Numbered from the stretch's first letter, positions 43,287-52,389 are shown. The stretch is 64,000 bases of DNA from Acetobacterium woodii DSM 1030 (GCF_000247605.1 NC_016894.1:3895732-3959731), one strand, 5' to 3'. Numbers and translations: made by a program. Notes: generated by a model from the letters alone, not told the origin.

Positions 43287-45260
43287 GTGGAAAAATTTAA
43301 AAAAGCCTTAAGCCCAATTACAATCAATAAGACAGAATTTAAAAACCGTTTGTGGATTCCCCCTATGGGAACAAGTGCTGTAAAACCTGATGGTACACCA
43401 ACTGACGAAATGGTGGCATACTTTAATAATATGGCCAAAGGTGGTGCCGGTGCTGTTGTGATTGAAGTTGCCGATGTTGATGAACATCGCCGTTATAATA
43501 GCACGGTGATTGGTTTGTTTGATGACAAATTTGTGCCTAAATACAAAGAAATAATTGATGCTATTCATGACGGTGGTTCGAAAGCAATCAGTCAACTACT
43601 GCATGCAGGTCCAATTCCACTTATTAAGAATGATCCAACCCAGTATGGCCCGCTTTGCGCATCTTCTGTTCCTCATATCTATAACCTGAATGCCATTCCG
43701 CAGGTCATTACAAAAGAACAAATGGCAGAAATCAAACAAATGTACATCGATGCGGCTCTCCGCGTAGTAAAAGCAGGTGCTGATGGTATCGAAATTCATT
43801 GTGCACATAACCACGGATTGCTTGGTACCTTTGTTTCTTCAATTCACAACAAGAGAACAGATGAATATGGCGGAAATCTTTCTTGCAGAATGAAATACCC
43901 TCTTGAAATCGTTGAAGCGATCAGAACAGCAGTAGGTCCTGATATGGTTCTTGGCGTTCGTATTTCCGATTCTTATGATGAAGTTGATGGACTTACCTTG
44001 GAAGATTCCTGCCGAATGTCAAGAATGTTTGAAAAAGCCGGTATTAACTATATTCACGCATCTCATGGTTCATTGATTTCAATTGCAAACATTCAACCAC
44101 CACACGGCTCCCCACAGGGAATTTTTGCCAATAGAGCGAAAGTAATTAAGGAAGCTGTTAATATTCCTGTTGGTACGATCGGTCGAATTACTGACCCGGA
44201 GATTGCTGAAGAATTGCTTGAAACTGATGTAGCCGATATTATTTTTATGGGTCGTGCTCTTATTGCCGACCCAGAACTCCCAAACAAAATTAAAGAAGGC
44301 CGCGAAGCCGATATTCGACCATGTATAGGTTGCAATGAATGTGTAACATCAGCAATGTATGGTAATGGCTTCTACTGTGCAATGAACACTTTATCCGGAC
44401 ACGAATTAGAGGGTGGAGTCGTTTATGATGAAAACAATAAAGGTAAAAAAGTTTTAGTGATTGGCGGTGGCCCGGGTGGTTTGGAAGCTGCAGGTCAGGC
44501 TGCAATTGCAAGCTACGATGTAACCCTTGTTGAAAAAGCAAATTATTTAGGCGGCCAGTTTGAATTAGCAGCATATCCACCAACAAAGCAGGAATTTGCT
44601 TGCGGGGTTAAATATCTTATTAATCAGGTTGAAAAACATGGTGTCGATATCAGACTTAACACCGAAGCAACCAAAGAGTATGTTGTTGATATGAAACCAG
44701 ATGCTGTTATTGTTGCAACAGGTGGTCAACCTATCGAAGCGAAATGGATAACCGAAAGTGGTCATCCTAATGTTATCGGTGCCTGGGATGCAATCAGAGG
44801 CAACGCCAATATTGGCATTAATATCGTCGTTATTGGCGGTGGTCTGGTTGGCTGTGAATGTGCCGATATGATTGCTGCTCCGCGTTATTATAGAAAACAG
44901 TATGCAAGAAAAGTTACTGTCATTGAAATGAAAGATTATGTCATGATCGATGATTATACGCCACAACGTGACCAGTTGATGACTAGATTGATGGATAAAA
45001 ATGTTGATATCCTGGAAGGTGCCGCAGTAAAAGAAATTTCTGCTGATTCTATTACTTATGTTAAGGATGGCGAAACAAAAACAATCAAACATGTTGACAC
45101 AATTATTTCAGCAGTTGGTACTCAATCTGTAAATGGTCTTACGGAAGAACTTAAAGTTTTGGATATTCCTGTTATTACAATAGGTGATGCCGTAGCACCG
45201 AGAAAGATTCATTTAGCAACTCGTGAAGCCGCTGAAGCAATTAAAAAACTTAAAATCTAA
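43287..45260 (+). CDS. Old-yellow-enzyme-type 2-enoate reductase/NADH oxidoreductase (FMN, 4Fe-4S, FAD)
   Basis: 657 residues from a GTG start, after AAGGAG. The N-terminal TIM-barrel FMN domain (ALSPITINKTEFKNRLWIPP MGT; CAHNHGLLGTFVSSIHNKRT DEYGG with the His pair) leads to a 4Fe-4S site, CIGCNECVTSAMYGNGFYCA. FAD/NAD(P) domains follow (VLVIGGGPGGLEAAGQAAI and IVVIGGGLVGCECADMIA). This is the layout of 2-enoate reductase, 2,4-dienoyl-CoA reductase and bile-acid/trimethylamine flavoenzymes. It probably reduces an activated C=C bond with NADH. The divergent TetR gene and operators suggest induction by the substrate. The exact substrate is not evident. Confidence 0.9.
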   Translation: MEKFKKALSPITINKTEFKNRLWIPPMGTSAVKPDGTPTDEMVAYFNNMAKGGAGAVVIEVADVDEHRRYNSTVIGLFDDKFVPKYKEIIDAIHDGGSKAISQLLHAGPIPLIKNDPTQYGPLCASSVPHIYNLNAIPQVITKEQMAEIKQMYIDAALRVVKAGADGIEIHCAHNHGLLGTFVSSIHNKRTDEYGGNLSCRMKYPLEIVEAIRTAVGPDMVLGVRISDSYDEVDGLTLEDSCRMSRMFEKAGINYIHASHGSLISIANIQPPHGSPQGIFANRAKVIKEAVNIPVGTIGRITDPEIAEELLETDVADIIFMGRALIADPELPNKIKEGREADIRPCIGCNECVTSAMYGNGFYCAMNTLSGHELEGGVVYDENNKGKKVLVIGGGPGGLEAAGQAAIASYDVTLVEKANYLGGQFELAAYPPTKQEFACGVKYLINQVEKHGVDIRLNTEATKEYVVDMKPDAVIVATGGQPIEAKWITESGHPNVIGAWDAIRGNANIGINIVVIGGGLVGCECADMIAAPRYYRKQYARKVTVIEMKDYVMIDDYTPQRDQLMTRLMDKNVDILEGAAVKEISADSITYVKDGETKTIKHVDTIISAVGTQSVNGLTEELKVLDIPVITIGDAVAPRKIHLATREAAEAIKKLKI

Positions 45261-45300
45261 ATACTTATAAATAACCCGCCCTCCGTTTGTAGTATCTTCT

Positions 45301-45471
45301 TAGGTAATTGCGAAAATGCCGTGAGCTTTAGGCCCAGTTTCTCACGAAACAATTTCTACACTGTACAGCGGACAGTTCGATGAACTGTTCGCCTACACGT
45401 TACAAAATTGTTTGTGGAAACTGCACCCAAAGCAACCGTTGTTCGATGTTTTTTACTTTCGCAATTACCTA
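45301..45471. repeat. MITE copy E, full length with 11-bp target duplication
   Basis: A 171-bp complete copy: TAGGTAATTGCGAAA at the left and TTTCGCAATTACCTA at the right are exact inverted repeats. The copy is flanked by the exact 11-bp direct repeat TAGTATCTTCT (45290-45300 and 45472-45482). It is the reference copy for this family. Confidence 0.95.
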
Positions 45472-45633
45472 TAGTATCTTCTTTGATGCTCCCTTTTTCG
45501 GCGCATTATCTTGTTAATTAGCAAATTATAAGTGTCAAAACAGTCCTGATTTAGTCAAATTATTCTGGATGAATCGGTCTTATCAACTATGATATAATGA
45601 TTAAACATTAATCACGATAAGGAAGCAAAAACC

Positions 45634-46170
45634 ATGGTTCATCTGGAACACTTTTCTGGCCATCCGTTAGATTACATCACAGAATTTCACATATCTGAAA
45701 AAATCCGCATTGACAGCTGCCCTCATTGTTATTCGCGCCGGCGGCTCCATCTTCATGGTGTCTATCACCGGCACATCATCTGGTATGATGATGTCTTTTC
45801 CATTCCGGTACAGCGCCATTACTGCATTCATTGCGGCAAAACGGTCAGTATCCTGCCTTCCTTTTGCCATCCCGGCTTTCAACTGGCCCTTCCTTTTCTA
45901 TTGGAACTGCTTTGGGCCTTCTTTAACAGAATTCCTTCAGCCAATACTTTAGCGCCTCAGCATCGGCACTTTATCACCCGACGTTTTCTACTTTGTATGA
46001 ATCGGCTGATTGAGTATTTTCGCATCTGCCATGATCCGTTACTCGTCTTTCCTGATTTTTGGCATAAAAAAGCCATAAAGCTTCTTGAAATGGTCTACTC
46101 GGTGGGGAAGCCCCACATCTTCGGCAAAAGATATCACGATCATTTTAAGAAAGGATTTATGGCACATTAA
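45634..46170 (+). CDS. DUF6431 protein of the transposon (zinc-ribbon)
   Basis: 178 residues, AAGGAAGC before the ATG. A Cys4 zinc ribbon is visible (SCPHCYSRRRLHLHGVYHRH and HYCIHCGKTV), followed by a helical segment with PSFCHPGFQLALPFLLELLW. DUF6431 proteins recur next to DDE transposase and ExeA-like ATPase genes. They may bind the element ends or act as target-site accessory proteins. The family assignment is from its pattern and context. Confidence 0.75.
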   Translation: MVHLEHFSGHPLDYITEFHISEKIRIDSCPHCYSRRRLHLHGVYHRHIIWYDDVFSIPVQRHYCIHCGKTVSILPSFCHPGFQLALPFLLELLWAFFNRIPSANTLAPQHRHFITRRFLLCMNRLIEYFRICHDPLLVFPDFWHKKAIKLLEMVYSVGKPHIFGKRYHDHFKKGFMAH

Positions 46171-46316
46171 TTGTACCATCCTTCCGCATTTTTTTGAAGT
46201 CCTGTTTATCCCACACAGCGTTTGCTTTGCCTTTTATCGATTGATCCGTTATGCTCTACTTACCTGGTTTTATGGATCCTTAAAACCTCATATTTTTAAA
46301 ATCGGAGGTTTTTACA

Positions 46317-47576
46317 ATGACTGAAAAAGACAAAGAACTGATTGCTTTATTTCGCTATGGCCTGATTGCACCGTTACTCACGGATACCGTCTCATCGCAC
46401 ACGGCTTATCTGGATGAGATCAGTGCAAAAACCCATGATGTTCCCCATTATGGCATCCGCACTTACAACCGCAAAACCCTGCTGGAATGGCACCGGCTCT
46501 ATCGGCGCCATGGTTTTGATGCGCTCAAGCCGAAGGTTCGGACAGACAAAGGGTCGTCCCGGGCTTTACCGGCGGAATCAGTGAAGCTGTTGCTTAAGCT
46601 GAGAAATGAGAACATCCATTTATCCGTAAAGTTGTTCCAGGAATGGCTCATTTACGAAGGTCACTTCACCAGCTCCGACTGTTCCTATTCGACGGTGTAT
46701 CGGCTGCTCAAAAAACATCAGCTGTTAAAGCCATCGGCGATCGATACGTCGGACCGCCGCCGGTTTGCTCATATTGACATCAACACCCTGTGGCAGACCG
46801 ATGTCTCCCACGGCCCGTATCTGTCCCTTAACGGCAAAAAGCGCAAAACTTATCTGATTGCTTTTATCGATGACGCTTCCCGGCGGATTACCGGGGCTCA
46901 GTTCATGCTGGCTGAAAAGAATGAAGATCTCCTTCATGTCCTTAAATCTGCTTTACTTACCTGCGGTAAGCCCACCATGCTTTATGCGGATAATGGCAAG
47001 ATTTTCCGTTCCCACCAACTCAATACTTCCTGTGCCACCCTGGGGATAGCGCTGGTCAATACCAAGCCTTATGATCCAAAAAGCAAGGGCAAAATTGAGC
47101 GCTTTTTCAAAACGGTCCGCAGCCGTTTCTATCCACTTTTGACGGATGCTGACTTAATGGATCTTGATGTCCTTAACCAACGCTTTGAGGCCTGGCTGGC
47201 TCGGGACTATCATCACAAGGTTCATTCGTCCATCAATGAAGCACCGATGGTCTTCTATATGCGGGGGAGTGACCGGATTAAGCATTTTTCGGATCCCCGG
47301 ATCATTGATGAAGCCTTTCTGATCCGGGTGACCCGGAAGGTCAAGTCGGATGCCACCATCTCGCTGCACAACGCCCTTTTCGAAGCGTCGCCGATGTTTA
47401 TTGGTAAGAGCGTGGATATCCGTTACCCCAATGAATCCCCGGATAAAATCTATATCTATGAAAACAGTGTCCGGATTTATACCTGTAATAAAGTCATTAT
47501 GAAGGACAATGCGGTTGCCAAACGCAATAACAATCCCATCAGCTACAGTTCCTTAGGCGGTGTGCCGCATGTATAA
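46317..47576 (+). CDS. DDE-type transposase/integrase (Mu/TniA-like)
   Basis: 419 residues; GGAGG before the ATG. An N-terminal HTH region (YGIRTYNRKTLLEWHRLYRR HGFDAL) precedes an rve integrase core with the catalytic acids in LWQTDVSHGPYLSL, TMLYADNGKIFRSHQ and DPKSKGKIERFFKTVRSRFY PLL, and a Mu-transposase-like C-terminal beta domain (EASPMFIGKSVDIRYPNESP). It cuts and joins the element ends. The 3' end overlaps the ATPase gene, so the two are translationally coupled. Confidence 0.9.
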   Translation: MTEKDKELIALFRYGLIAPLLTDTVSSHTAYLDEISAKTHDVPHYGIRTYNRKTLLEWHRLYRRHGFDALKPKVRTDKGSSRALPAESVKLLLKLRNENIHLSVKLFQEWLIYEGHFTSSDCSYSTVYRLLKKHQLLKPSAIDTSDRRRFAHIDINTLWQTDVSHGPYLSLNGKKRKTYLIAFIDDASRRITGAQFMLAEKNEDLLHVLKSALLTCGKPTMLYADNGKIFRSHQLNTSCATLGIALVNTKPYDPKSKGKIERFFKTVRSRFYPLLTDADLMDLDVLNQRFEAWLARDYHHKVHSSINEAPMVFYMRGSDRIKHFSDPRIIDEAFLIRVTRKVKSDATISLHNALFEASPMFIGKSVDIRYPNESPDKIYIYENSVRIYTCNKVIMKDNAVAKRNNNPISYSSLGGVPHV

Positions 47577-48369
47577 ATCATTTTTCGGATTCCAGCAGGC
47601 ACCCTTTGACAAGGGGATTGATTCAGCGATGCTCTTTCAGTCGGAAGCTTACAAGGAAGTGCTGGCCCGCCTGGATTATCTCAAAACGACCCGTGGGTTT
47701 GGTCTGATTACCGGGGACCCCGGGGTTGGTAAAACATCAACGCTTCGGGTCTTTGCGGACACCCTGAATCCGTCCTTATATAAGGTCATGTATTTCCCGA
47801 TGTCTTCCGGCACAACCATGGATTTTTACCGGGGGCTGGCGTTTTCGCTGGGGGAACAACCCCGATTCCGCAAAGTGGAGCTGTTCTTTCAGATTCAGAA
47901 CGCCATTACCGATCTTTATGATAAGCGCCGCATCACCCCGGTCTTTATCCTGGATGAGATGCAGTCGGCTTCCGCTCAGTTTCTTCACGATCTGAGCATC
48001 ATTTTTAACTTTGATATGGATAAACGCAATCCTTTTATTCTGATTCTTACTGGTTTACCGACTTTGGCCAACCGTCTGGCCTTAAACCAGAACCGGTCGC
48101 TTGATCAGCGACTGGTGACCCGCTTTCATTTTTCGCCATTGACCCCGGATGAGGTCAGGGACTACATCAAACACCGGTTTAAGCATGCTGGTGTTTCACG
48201 GAATCTGATCAACGAGAACGCTTATGAGGCCATTTCGTCTTCAACGGGTGGTTACCCACGATTAGTTGGTAATCTGGTGACTCAATGTCTGATTCTTGCC
48301 TTTCAAAAGCAGCGTGATCTCATCGATGAAGAGATTGTTTTTGCCGCTTCTGCGGAAGCTGGGATTTAG
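47569..48369 (+). CDS. ExeA/TniB-like AAA ATPase of the transposon
   Basis: The ATG at 47569 overlaps the transposase stop by 8 bp (coupling), giving about 266 residues. YKSFFGFQQAPFDKGID at the N-terminus, Walker A ITGDPGVGKTSTLRVF, Walker B TPVFILDEMQSASAQFLHDL and sensor ILTGLPTLANRLAL are those of ExeA/GspA-like AAA+ ATPases found in transposons. It probably selects the target or activates the transposase, like MuB, TnsC and TniB. Confidence 0.9.
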   Translation: MYKSFFGFQQAPFDKGIDSAMLFQSEAYKEVLARLDYLKTTRGFGLITGDPGVGKTSTLRVFADTLNPSLYKVMYFPMSSGTTMDFYRGLAFSLGEQPRFRKVELFFQIQNAITDLYDKRRITPVFILDEMQSASAQFLHDLSIIFNFDMDKRNPFILILTGLPTLANRLALNQNRSLDQRLVTRFHFSPLTPDEVRDYIKHRFKHAGVSRNLINENAYEAISSSTGGYPRLVGNLVTQCLILAFQKQRDLIDEEIVFAASAEAGI

Positions 48370-48601
48370 CGCCTGACGGCGTTATTTCCCTTTTTTTCTG
48401 GAGAAATAAAGCGTGATTATGTGATTAAAAACTGGAATTATACTTTCAACACGCCATTATTTTCGCATTATTTGGTTCTTTTTCATCCGATTTATTGTGA
48501 TTAATCCAGTCCGAAATAATGTGAAAATTTACATTATCTGACCATTTCAATGATGATTGTTTTGATTTAATACCAGCTTGTGTAATTTGTTGCCAGAATG
48601 G
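48370..48601. other. Right-end region of the transposon
   Basis: About 230 bp without a gene. It holds the repeated CGCATTATTT-type motifs described for the transposon end and otherwise AT-rich DNA. Confidence 0.5.
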
Positions 48602-49090
48602 CTATTCTTCATGCCGAAGCAGGGTAATCAGACTGTCAAGTTCCGTGTCGTCGGCGTGCTTTATTGTTTGCTCTTTATCCTTCATATTTATTTCGTTGAC
48701 CTTTTTCTTTTCTCTTTCATTTTCTTTTTCTTCGACTTGCTTCTTATTCTGCTCCAGCACCTTATCAACACGATGAATCAGATTTTCCCATTCTTTTTCC
48801 GTAAAGGTTCGACTGCCGATCTGGTAAGTCTGCTCCGTCTCGTCATTTTCTAATTTTATTTTCATGTCACGTATTTTATCTTGAATGATCTTTAACATAT
48901 CAGTTCGTGTTAACGCGCTCTTCTCTGAACTGGCAGAGCTATTTGGTTGCCTTGTCTTTTTAAGCGAATCAGTCGCCTGTGAAAAGGTTTCCGAAAAGCT
49001 TACCCCCGAGGCGCTCCTCGTATTATTTTTGTTAACTGCATTCTGATATGATGTCCCGGTATACTGCCCTTTAATTGATGAAACTGTCAT
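48602..49090 (-). CDS. Hypothetical protein, DUF3879-like
   Basis: 162 residues; GGAGG-type site before the ATG (TTAAGGAGGAAAAAA). Begins MTVSSIKGQYTGTSYQNAVN, then a Ser/Thr-rich low-complexity linker (about 25-60), a helical part with TYQIGSRTFTEKEWENLIHR VDKVL, and a Lys/Glu-rich C-terminus. The QIGxxxFTEKEWxxL motif recalls DUF3879, a family of small clostridial proteins of unknown function, possibly linked to flagellar or chemotaxis-like regulation. Family name tentative. Confidence 0.6.
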   Translation of the reverse strand: MTVSSIKGQYTGTSYQNAVNKNNTRSASGVSFSETFSQATDSLKKTRQPNSSASSEKSALTRTDMLKIIQDKIRDMKIKLENDETEQTYQIGSRTFTEKEWENLIHRVDKVLEQNKKQVEEKENEREKKKVNEINMKDKEQTIKHADDTELDSLITLLRHEE

Positions 49091-49104
49091 TTTTTTCCTC
49101 CTTA

Positions 49105-49255
49105 ATCAATCGGCTGGCGGCGCTTGCCCAATTCCATTTGCCAATTTTAACGCTTCCTGGCGTTCTTTCCTGCAATATTTTTTCATAATTTATTTAGTCC
49201 TTTTCTTTTACCTTATTTCCTTTCAGTTTAGGACTACACTTTTATGATAACACTC
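49105..49255 (-). pseudogene. IS3-type left-end and OrfA remnant
   Basis: On the minus strand, AGTCCTAAACTGAAAGGAAA precedes an ATG frame reading KKYCRKERQEALKL and, with a frame change, WASAASRL. This is the N-terminus of another IS3-family OrfA. The same left-end sequence recurs reversed at about 54265-54345. A decayed element unlike the intact IS at 1205. Confidence 0.6.
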
Positions 49256-49260
49256 CATGC

Positions 49261-50619
49261 TTATTTTGGAAAGATCAGGGTTGTTGTCATTCCCTGATTT
49301 GCAGCACTTTTTATCTGCATGGTTCCTTTGTGGGCTTCCACAATCTGCCGGACAAGCAGTAATCCTAAGCCATGTCTCACATCCAGCCTTTCATCTGTGC
49401 TGTTCATGTAATGAGGCTTTTTATCTAATTCTTGAAGCTTTTCAGCCGATAAGCCAATACCATTATCAGCGATAGTGAGAATCAATGAAGTCCCGGAGCA
49501 ATCAAGAGACAGCTTAACATTACAGCCTTGCGGATTGTGTTTTAAACTATTCTGTACCAAATTGCTTACCGCCCGTGAGATTAAACGGGGGGCACAGTCG
49601 ATTGTGGCTGTTTCGGCAGTCGGGGTGATTTCAAGCTCAATGGAATAACTATCGGAAACACCCGTATTAAATATTTCCGCCACATACGAACGCAGCAGCT
49701 TTGATAATCTGACCGGCTCTTTGTGTAACGGCTGCATTTCATATTCCAACTGTGATACCAAATTCAAATCTTGAACCAGTTCTTTTATCTTAATGCTTTG
49801 CTTTAGGATAATTTCTGCCTGTTCTTTAATTGAATTGTCTGCAACGGTGCTATCCGCGAGACGGCCGGCATACCCCATAATCATAGAAAGCGGTGTTCGT
49901 ATGTCATGGGAAACGCCGCTGATCCAGTTTGCCCGCGCTTCATTCTGCCGGCTTAATATCAGTGATGACTTATTCACGCTGTTAGCCACCTCAGACAGTT
50001 CCCCGCGTACGGCAAGTGATACCGGCTTCCCGTCAGCAAGTGTTTCGATCGAGGCAACAATCGGCTCTGTATTCCTGATAATTTTTCGTTTTGACAGGTA
50101 GTATGCGAGAAACAGGAGCAGCAAATCAATTGCAAGCATTCCCATAAAGTAGAGTGGTAAAGCCTGAATTGCTCGAATGGAGAAGTAATTACTGATGAGT
50201 TTTGTGTAACTGTCTTTGGGATAACCCAATACCAGCAGCCCCTCTTCGGCATTCCAGACAAAAACAGGGTAATCCTTGAGATAGCCTCTGGAAAAAACGG
50301 CTACATCCTGAACGCTATAGATGTCCGGAATATTCTCCGGCAGATCAACCGACCACGCACATTGTCCCTCCGAGTCCAGAAACATGGCCCAAATGTGATT
50401 GCTTTGGAGCTTTTGGCGGGCCTCTTCCGAGATGCCGTCGAAATTAGATGCTGCGGCGATATCTTCTAACATATTGGAAGGGGAAGTCTCACCATAGTCT
50501 TTGGTAATGACATTATGAAACGTCCAGCCAAAAGAGACTGTATTTATCAGCAACAAGACGATCACAAAGACAGCAAAAGCGGCCAAATGCCTTGCAATAT
50601 ATCTCCCAAATGATTTCAT
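49261..50619 (-). CDS. Sensor histidine kinase of the LanFEG-linked two-component system
   Basis: 452 residues with two membrane spans (about 13-32 and 155-180) enclosing an extracytoplasmic sensor of about 120 residues. HAMP-like linker, then H-box WISGVSHDIRTPLSMIMGY, N-box SRAVSNLVQNSLKHNP, G1 LTIADNGIGLS and G2 VRHGLGLLLVRQIVEAHKG. Four bases after the response-regulator stop, so the two are cotranscribed. Its position opposite a lantibiotic-immunity-type ABC transporter, and the CprK/SpaK-like size, suggest it senses cationic antimicrobial peptides (inference). Confidence 0.92.
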   Translation of the reverse strand: MKSFGRYIARHLAAFAVFVIVLLLINTVSFGWTFHNVITKDYGETSPSNMLEDIAAASNFDGISEEARQKLQSNHIWAMFLDSEGQCAWSVDLPENIPDIYSVQDVAVFSRGYLKDYPVFVWNAEEGLLVLGYPKDSYTKLISNYFSIRAIQALPLYFMGMLAIDLLLLFLAYYLSKRKIIRNTEPIVASIETLADGKPVSLAVRGELSEVANSVNKSSLILSRQNEARANWISGVSHDIRTPLSMIMGYAGRLADSTVADNSIKEQAEIILKQSIKIKELVQDLNLVSQLEYEMQPLHKEPVRLSKLLRSYVAEIFNTGVSDSYSIELEITPTAETATIDCAPRLISRAVSNLVQNSLKHNPQGCNVKLSLDCSGTSLILTIADNGIGLSAEKLQELDKKPHYMNSTDERLDVRHGLGLLLVRQIVEAHKGTMQIKSAANQGMTTTLIFPK

Positions 50620-50623
50620 GGCA

Positions 50624-51325
50624 TCACTTCCTTGTATTCAGCTTATAGCCTAATCCCTTAATCGTAATGAGTGAAACCGGCTTTGACGGGTCGGTTTCTA
50701 TCTTTTCCCTTATACGCCGAATATGGGCATTCAGGCTGTTTTCATACCCAAAAGGATTATCTCCCCATAGCGCTTCGCAGAGTGCGTCAACCGTTACAAT
50801 CTTTCCCTCGTTCCGAGCAAGAGCTTCCAGCAGCGCGTGTTCTTTTGCTGTCAACGATATCACTTCGTTTTCTTTTATTACTTCGGCGCGGCTGAAATCA
50901 ACCGTAGATCCTTCCAATTTAATAAGCAGGGCATCCTCTTTATAACACCGCCGCAATACAGCATAAACGCGCAGAAGTAATTCCTGGGGCAAAAACGGTT
51001 TTACAATATAGTCATCCGCGCCAAGTCCAAGACCAGCCAACTTGTCCGTTGCTTCGTCCTTTGCCGTCAGAAAAATAATCGGTACATCTGTAAAGACGCG
51101 CATCTGCTGCATAAGCGAGAATCCGTCCCCGTCCGGCAGCATTACATCCAGAATTGCCAAATCCGGTTTTTCTTCTTTGGCGGCTGCAACGCCCTCCCAG
51201 ACAGAAGCAGCTCCAACGATATTTTCAAACCCGTCATCCATCAGGATAGCAGTCACCAATTTAAGTAAGTCCGGCTCGTCATCCACCAGCAGGAGCTTTT
51301 TATCATGTAAGAACGAATGATTCAA
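50624..51325 (-). CDS. OmpR-family response regulator
   Basis: The start is TTG 51325, preceded by the near-ideal GGTGGAGGTGAT site; about 233 residues. The frame extends 43 codons further upstream, but that part is MITE sequence and is not used. Receiver: KLLLVDDEPDLLKLVTAILM, phospho-acceptor Asp in LAILDVMLPDGDGF, Lys in ADDYIVKPFLPQEL. C-terminal winged helix: LTAKEHALLEALARNEGKIV, then GYENSLNAHIRRIREKI. It probably activates the divergent LanFEG-like transporter operon in response to peptide stress. Confidence 0.92.
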   Translation of the reverse strand: MNHSFLHDKKLLLVDDEPDLLKLVTAILMDDGFENIVGAASVWEGVAAAKEEKPDLAILDVMLPDGDGFSLMQQMRVFTDVPIIFLTAKDEATDKLAGLGLGADDYIVKPFLPQELLLRVYAVLRRCYKEDALLIKLEGSTVDFSRAEVIKENEVISLTAKEHALLEALARNEGKIVTVDALCEALWGDNPFGYENSLNAHIRRIREKIETDPSKPVSLITIKGLGYKLNTRK

Positions 51326-51351
51326 GATATCACCTCCACCTAAACAATGAT

Positions 51352-51496
51352 TAGGTAATTGCGAAAATGCCGTGAGCTTTGGGTTCAGTTTGCACAAACG
51401 ATTTCGTAACGTGTAGGCGAACAGTGTAGAAATTGTTTCGTTCAAACTGCACATAAAGCAACCGTTGTTTGATGTTTTTTAATTTCGCAATTACCA
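51352..51496. repeat. MITE copy F in the divergent promoter region
   Basis: A 145-bp copy starting TAGGTAATTGCGAAA and ending TTTCGCAATTACCA, with a shortened centre. Flanking direct repeats AAACAATGAT (51342-51351) and AAACAATTAT (51497-51506) match in 9 of 10. It lies 27 bp upstream of the response-regulator start and within the shared promoter region with the ABC transporter, so it could supply or disrupt promoters. Confidence 0.9.
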
Positions 51497-51624
51497 AAAC
51501 AATTATAGCATGGCGTAGCAATATTGAGAGTGTTCCCGCGAAAAAGTAAGGTAAAAGTAAGGACGCGAGAATGCAAATGTCAGGATGGTGTTGTACCATA
51601 AAAGCATCGAAAGGAGATACTTCT

Positions 51625-52389
51625 ATGGATTATATCATCACAACCGAAAAGCTTACGAAGAAATATAAAAATTTCACTTCCGTCAGCAATGTTTCGCTTC
51701 ATGTCCGCAAAGGCAGTATTTACGGTTTCCTCGGCCCCAACGGGGCTGGAAAATCCACTACCATGAAGATACTGCTGGGACTAACCGCCCCTACAAAAGG
51801 TAGTTTTACCATTGACGGGAAACACTTTCCCAATGATCGGCTGGAAATTTTGAAGGAGATCGGTTCTTTTATCGAATCGCCCTCGTTCTATGCGAACCTC
51901 ACCGGCCGGGAGAACCTTGATATCATTCGCCGAATTCTGCGGCTGCCAAAGAGCACCGTCGAAGAGGCGTTGGAACTGGTTGGACTCACCGAGTTTAGTG
52001 ACCGGCTTGCAAAAAAGTATTCGCTGGGCATGAAACAGCGGTTAGGACTTGCCGGGGCGCTGCTGGGCAGACCGCCTATCCTCATTTTGGACGAACCGAC
52101 CAATGGCCTCGACCCCTCCGGTATTCATGAGATTCGCAATCTGGTAAAATCTCTGCCTAGTCTCTACGATTGCACTGTATTGATTTCCTCCCATATGCTG
52201 TCGGAAATCGAGCTGATGGCAGACGATATTGGCATTCTTAATCATGGCCGCCTGCTGTTTGAGGGGAGCTTGGACGATCTTCGCCAAAGCGCGCAGCAAT
52301 CCGGCTTCGCCGCTGACAATCTGGAAGATATGTTTCTCTCTATGGTTGAAAAGGACAATGCGTCCAGAAAGCAGAGGGCGCAACTATGA
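51625..52389 (+). CDS. Antimicrobial-peptide (LanF/BcrA-like) ABC transporter ATPase
   Basis: ATG 51625 with AAAGGAG upstream; 254 residues. Walker A GFLGPNGAGKSTTMKI, Q-loop region, signature KYSLGMKQRLGLAGALL and Walker B PPILILDEPTNGLDPSGIHE are those of the LanF/BcrA/SpaF type, which power export of lantibiotics or bacitracin from the membrane. It overlaps the next gene by 4 bp. Divergent two-component genes support peptide-inducible self-protection or resistance. No lantibiotic precursor is seen nearby. Confidence 0.92.
   Translation: MDYIITTEKLTKKYKNFTSVSNVSLHVRKGSIYGFLGPNGAGKSTTMKILLGLTAPTKGSFTIDGKHFPNDRLEILKEIGSFIESPSFYANLTGRENLDIIRRILRLPKSTVEEALELVGLTEFSDRLAKKYSLGMKQRLGLAGALLGRPPILILDEPTNGLDPSGIHEIRNLVKSLPSLYDCTVLISSHMLSEIELMADDIGILNHGRLLFEGSLDDLRQSAQQSGFAADNLEDMFLSMVEKDNASRKQRAQL

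Larger units (their letters stand above)
45494..48540 (+). mobile_element. Three-gene transposon: DUF6431 protein, DDE transposase, ExeA-like ATPase
   Basis: Three co-oriented genes with close spacing; the last two overlap. Candidate terminal repeats are short motifs of the CGCATTAT type: near 45497-45510, and at the right end TTCGCATTATTTGG (about 48462-48475) plus the inverted CCGAAATAATGTGAA (about 48510-48524). The exact ends and any target duplication could not be fixed. The ATPase plus DDE transposase pairing resembles Mu/Tn7/Tn5053-like systems with a TniB-type partner. Confidence 0.75.

Noticed and set aside
51325-51454. Upstream extension of the response regulator by 43 codons
   Set aside because: It is MITE-derived, and the downstream TTG has an almost ideal ribosome binding site.
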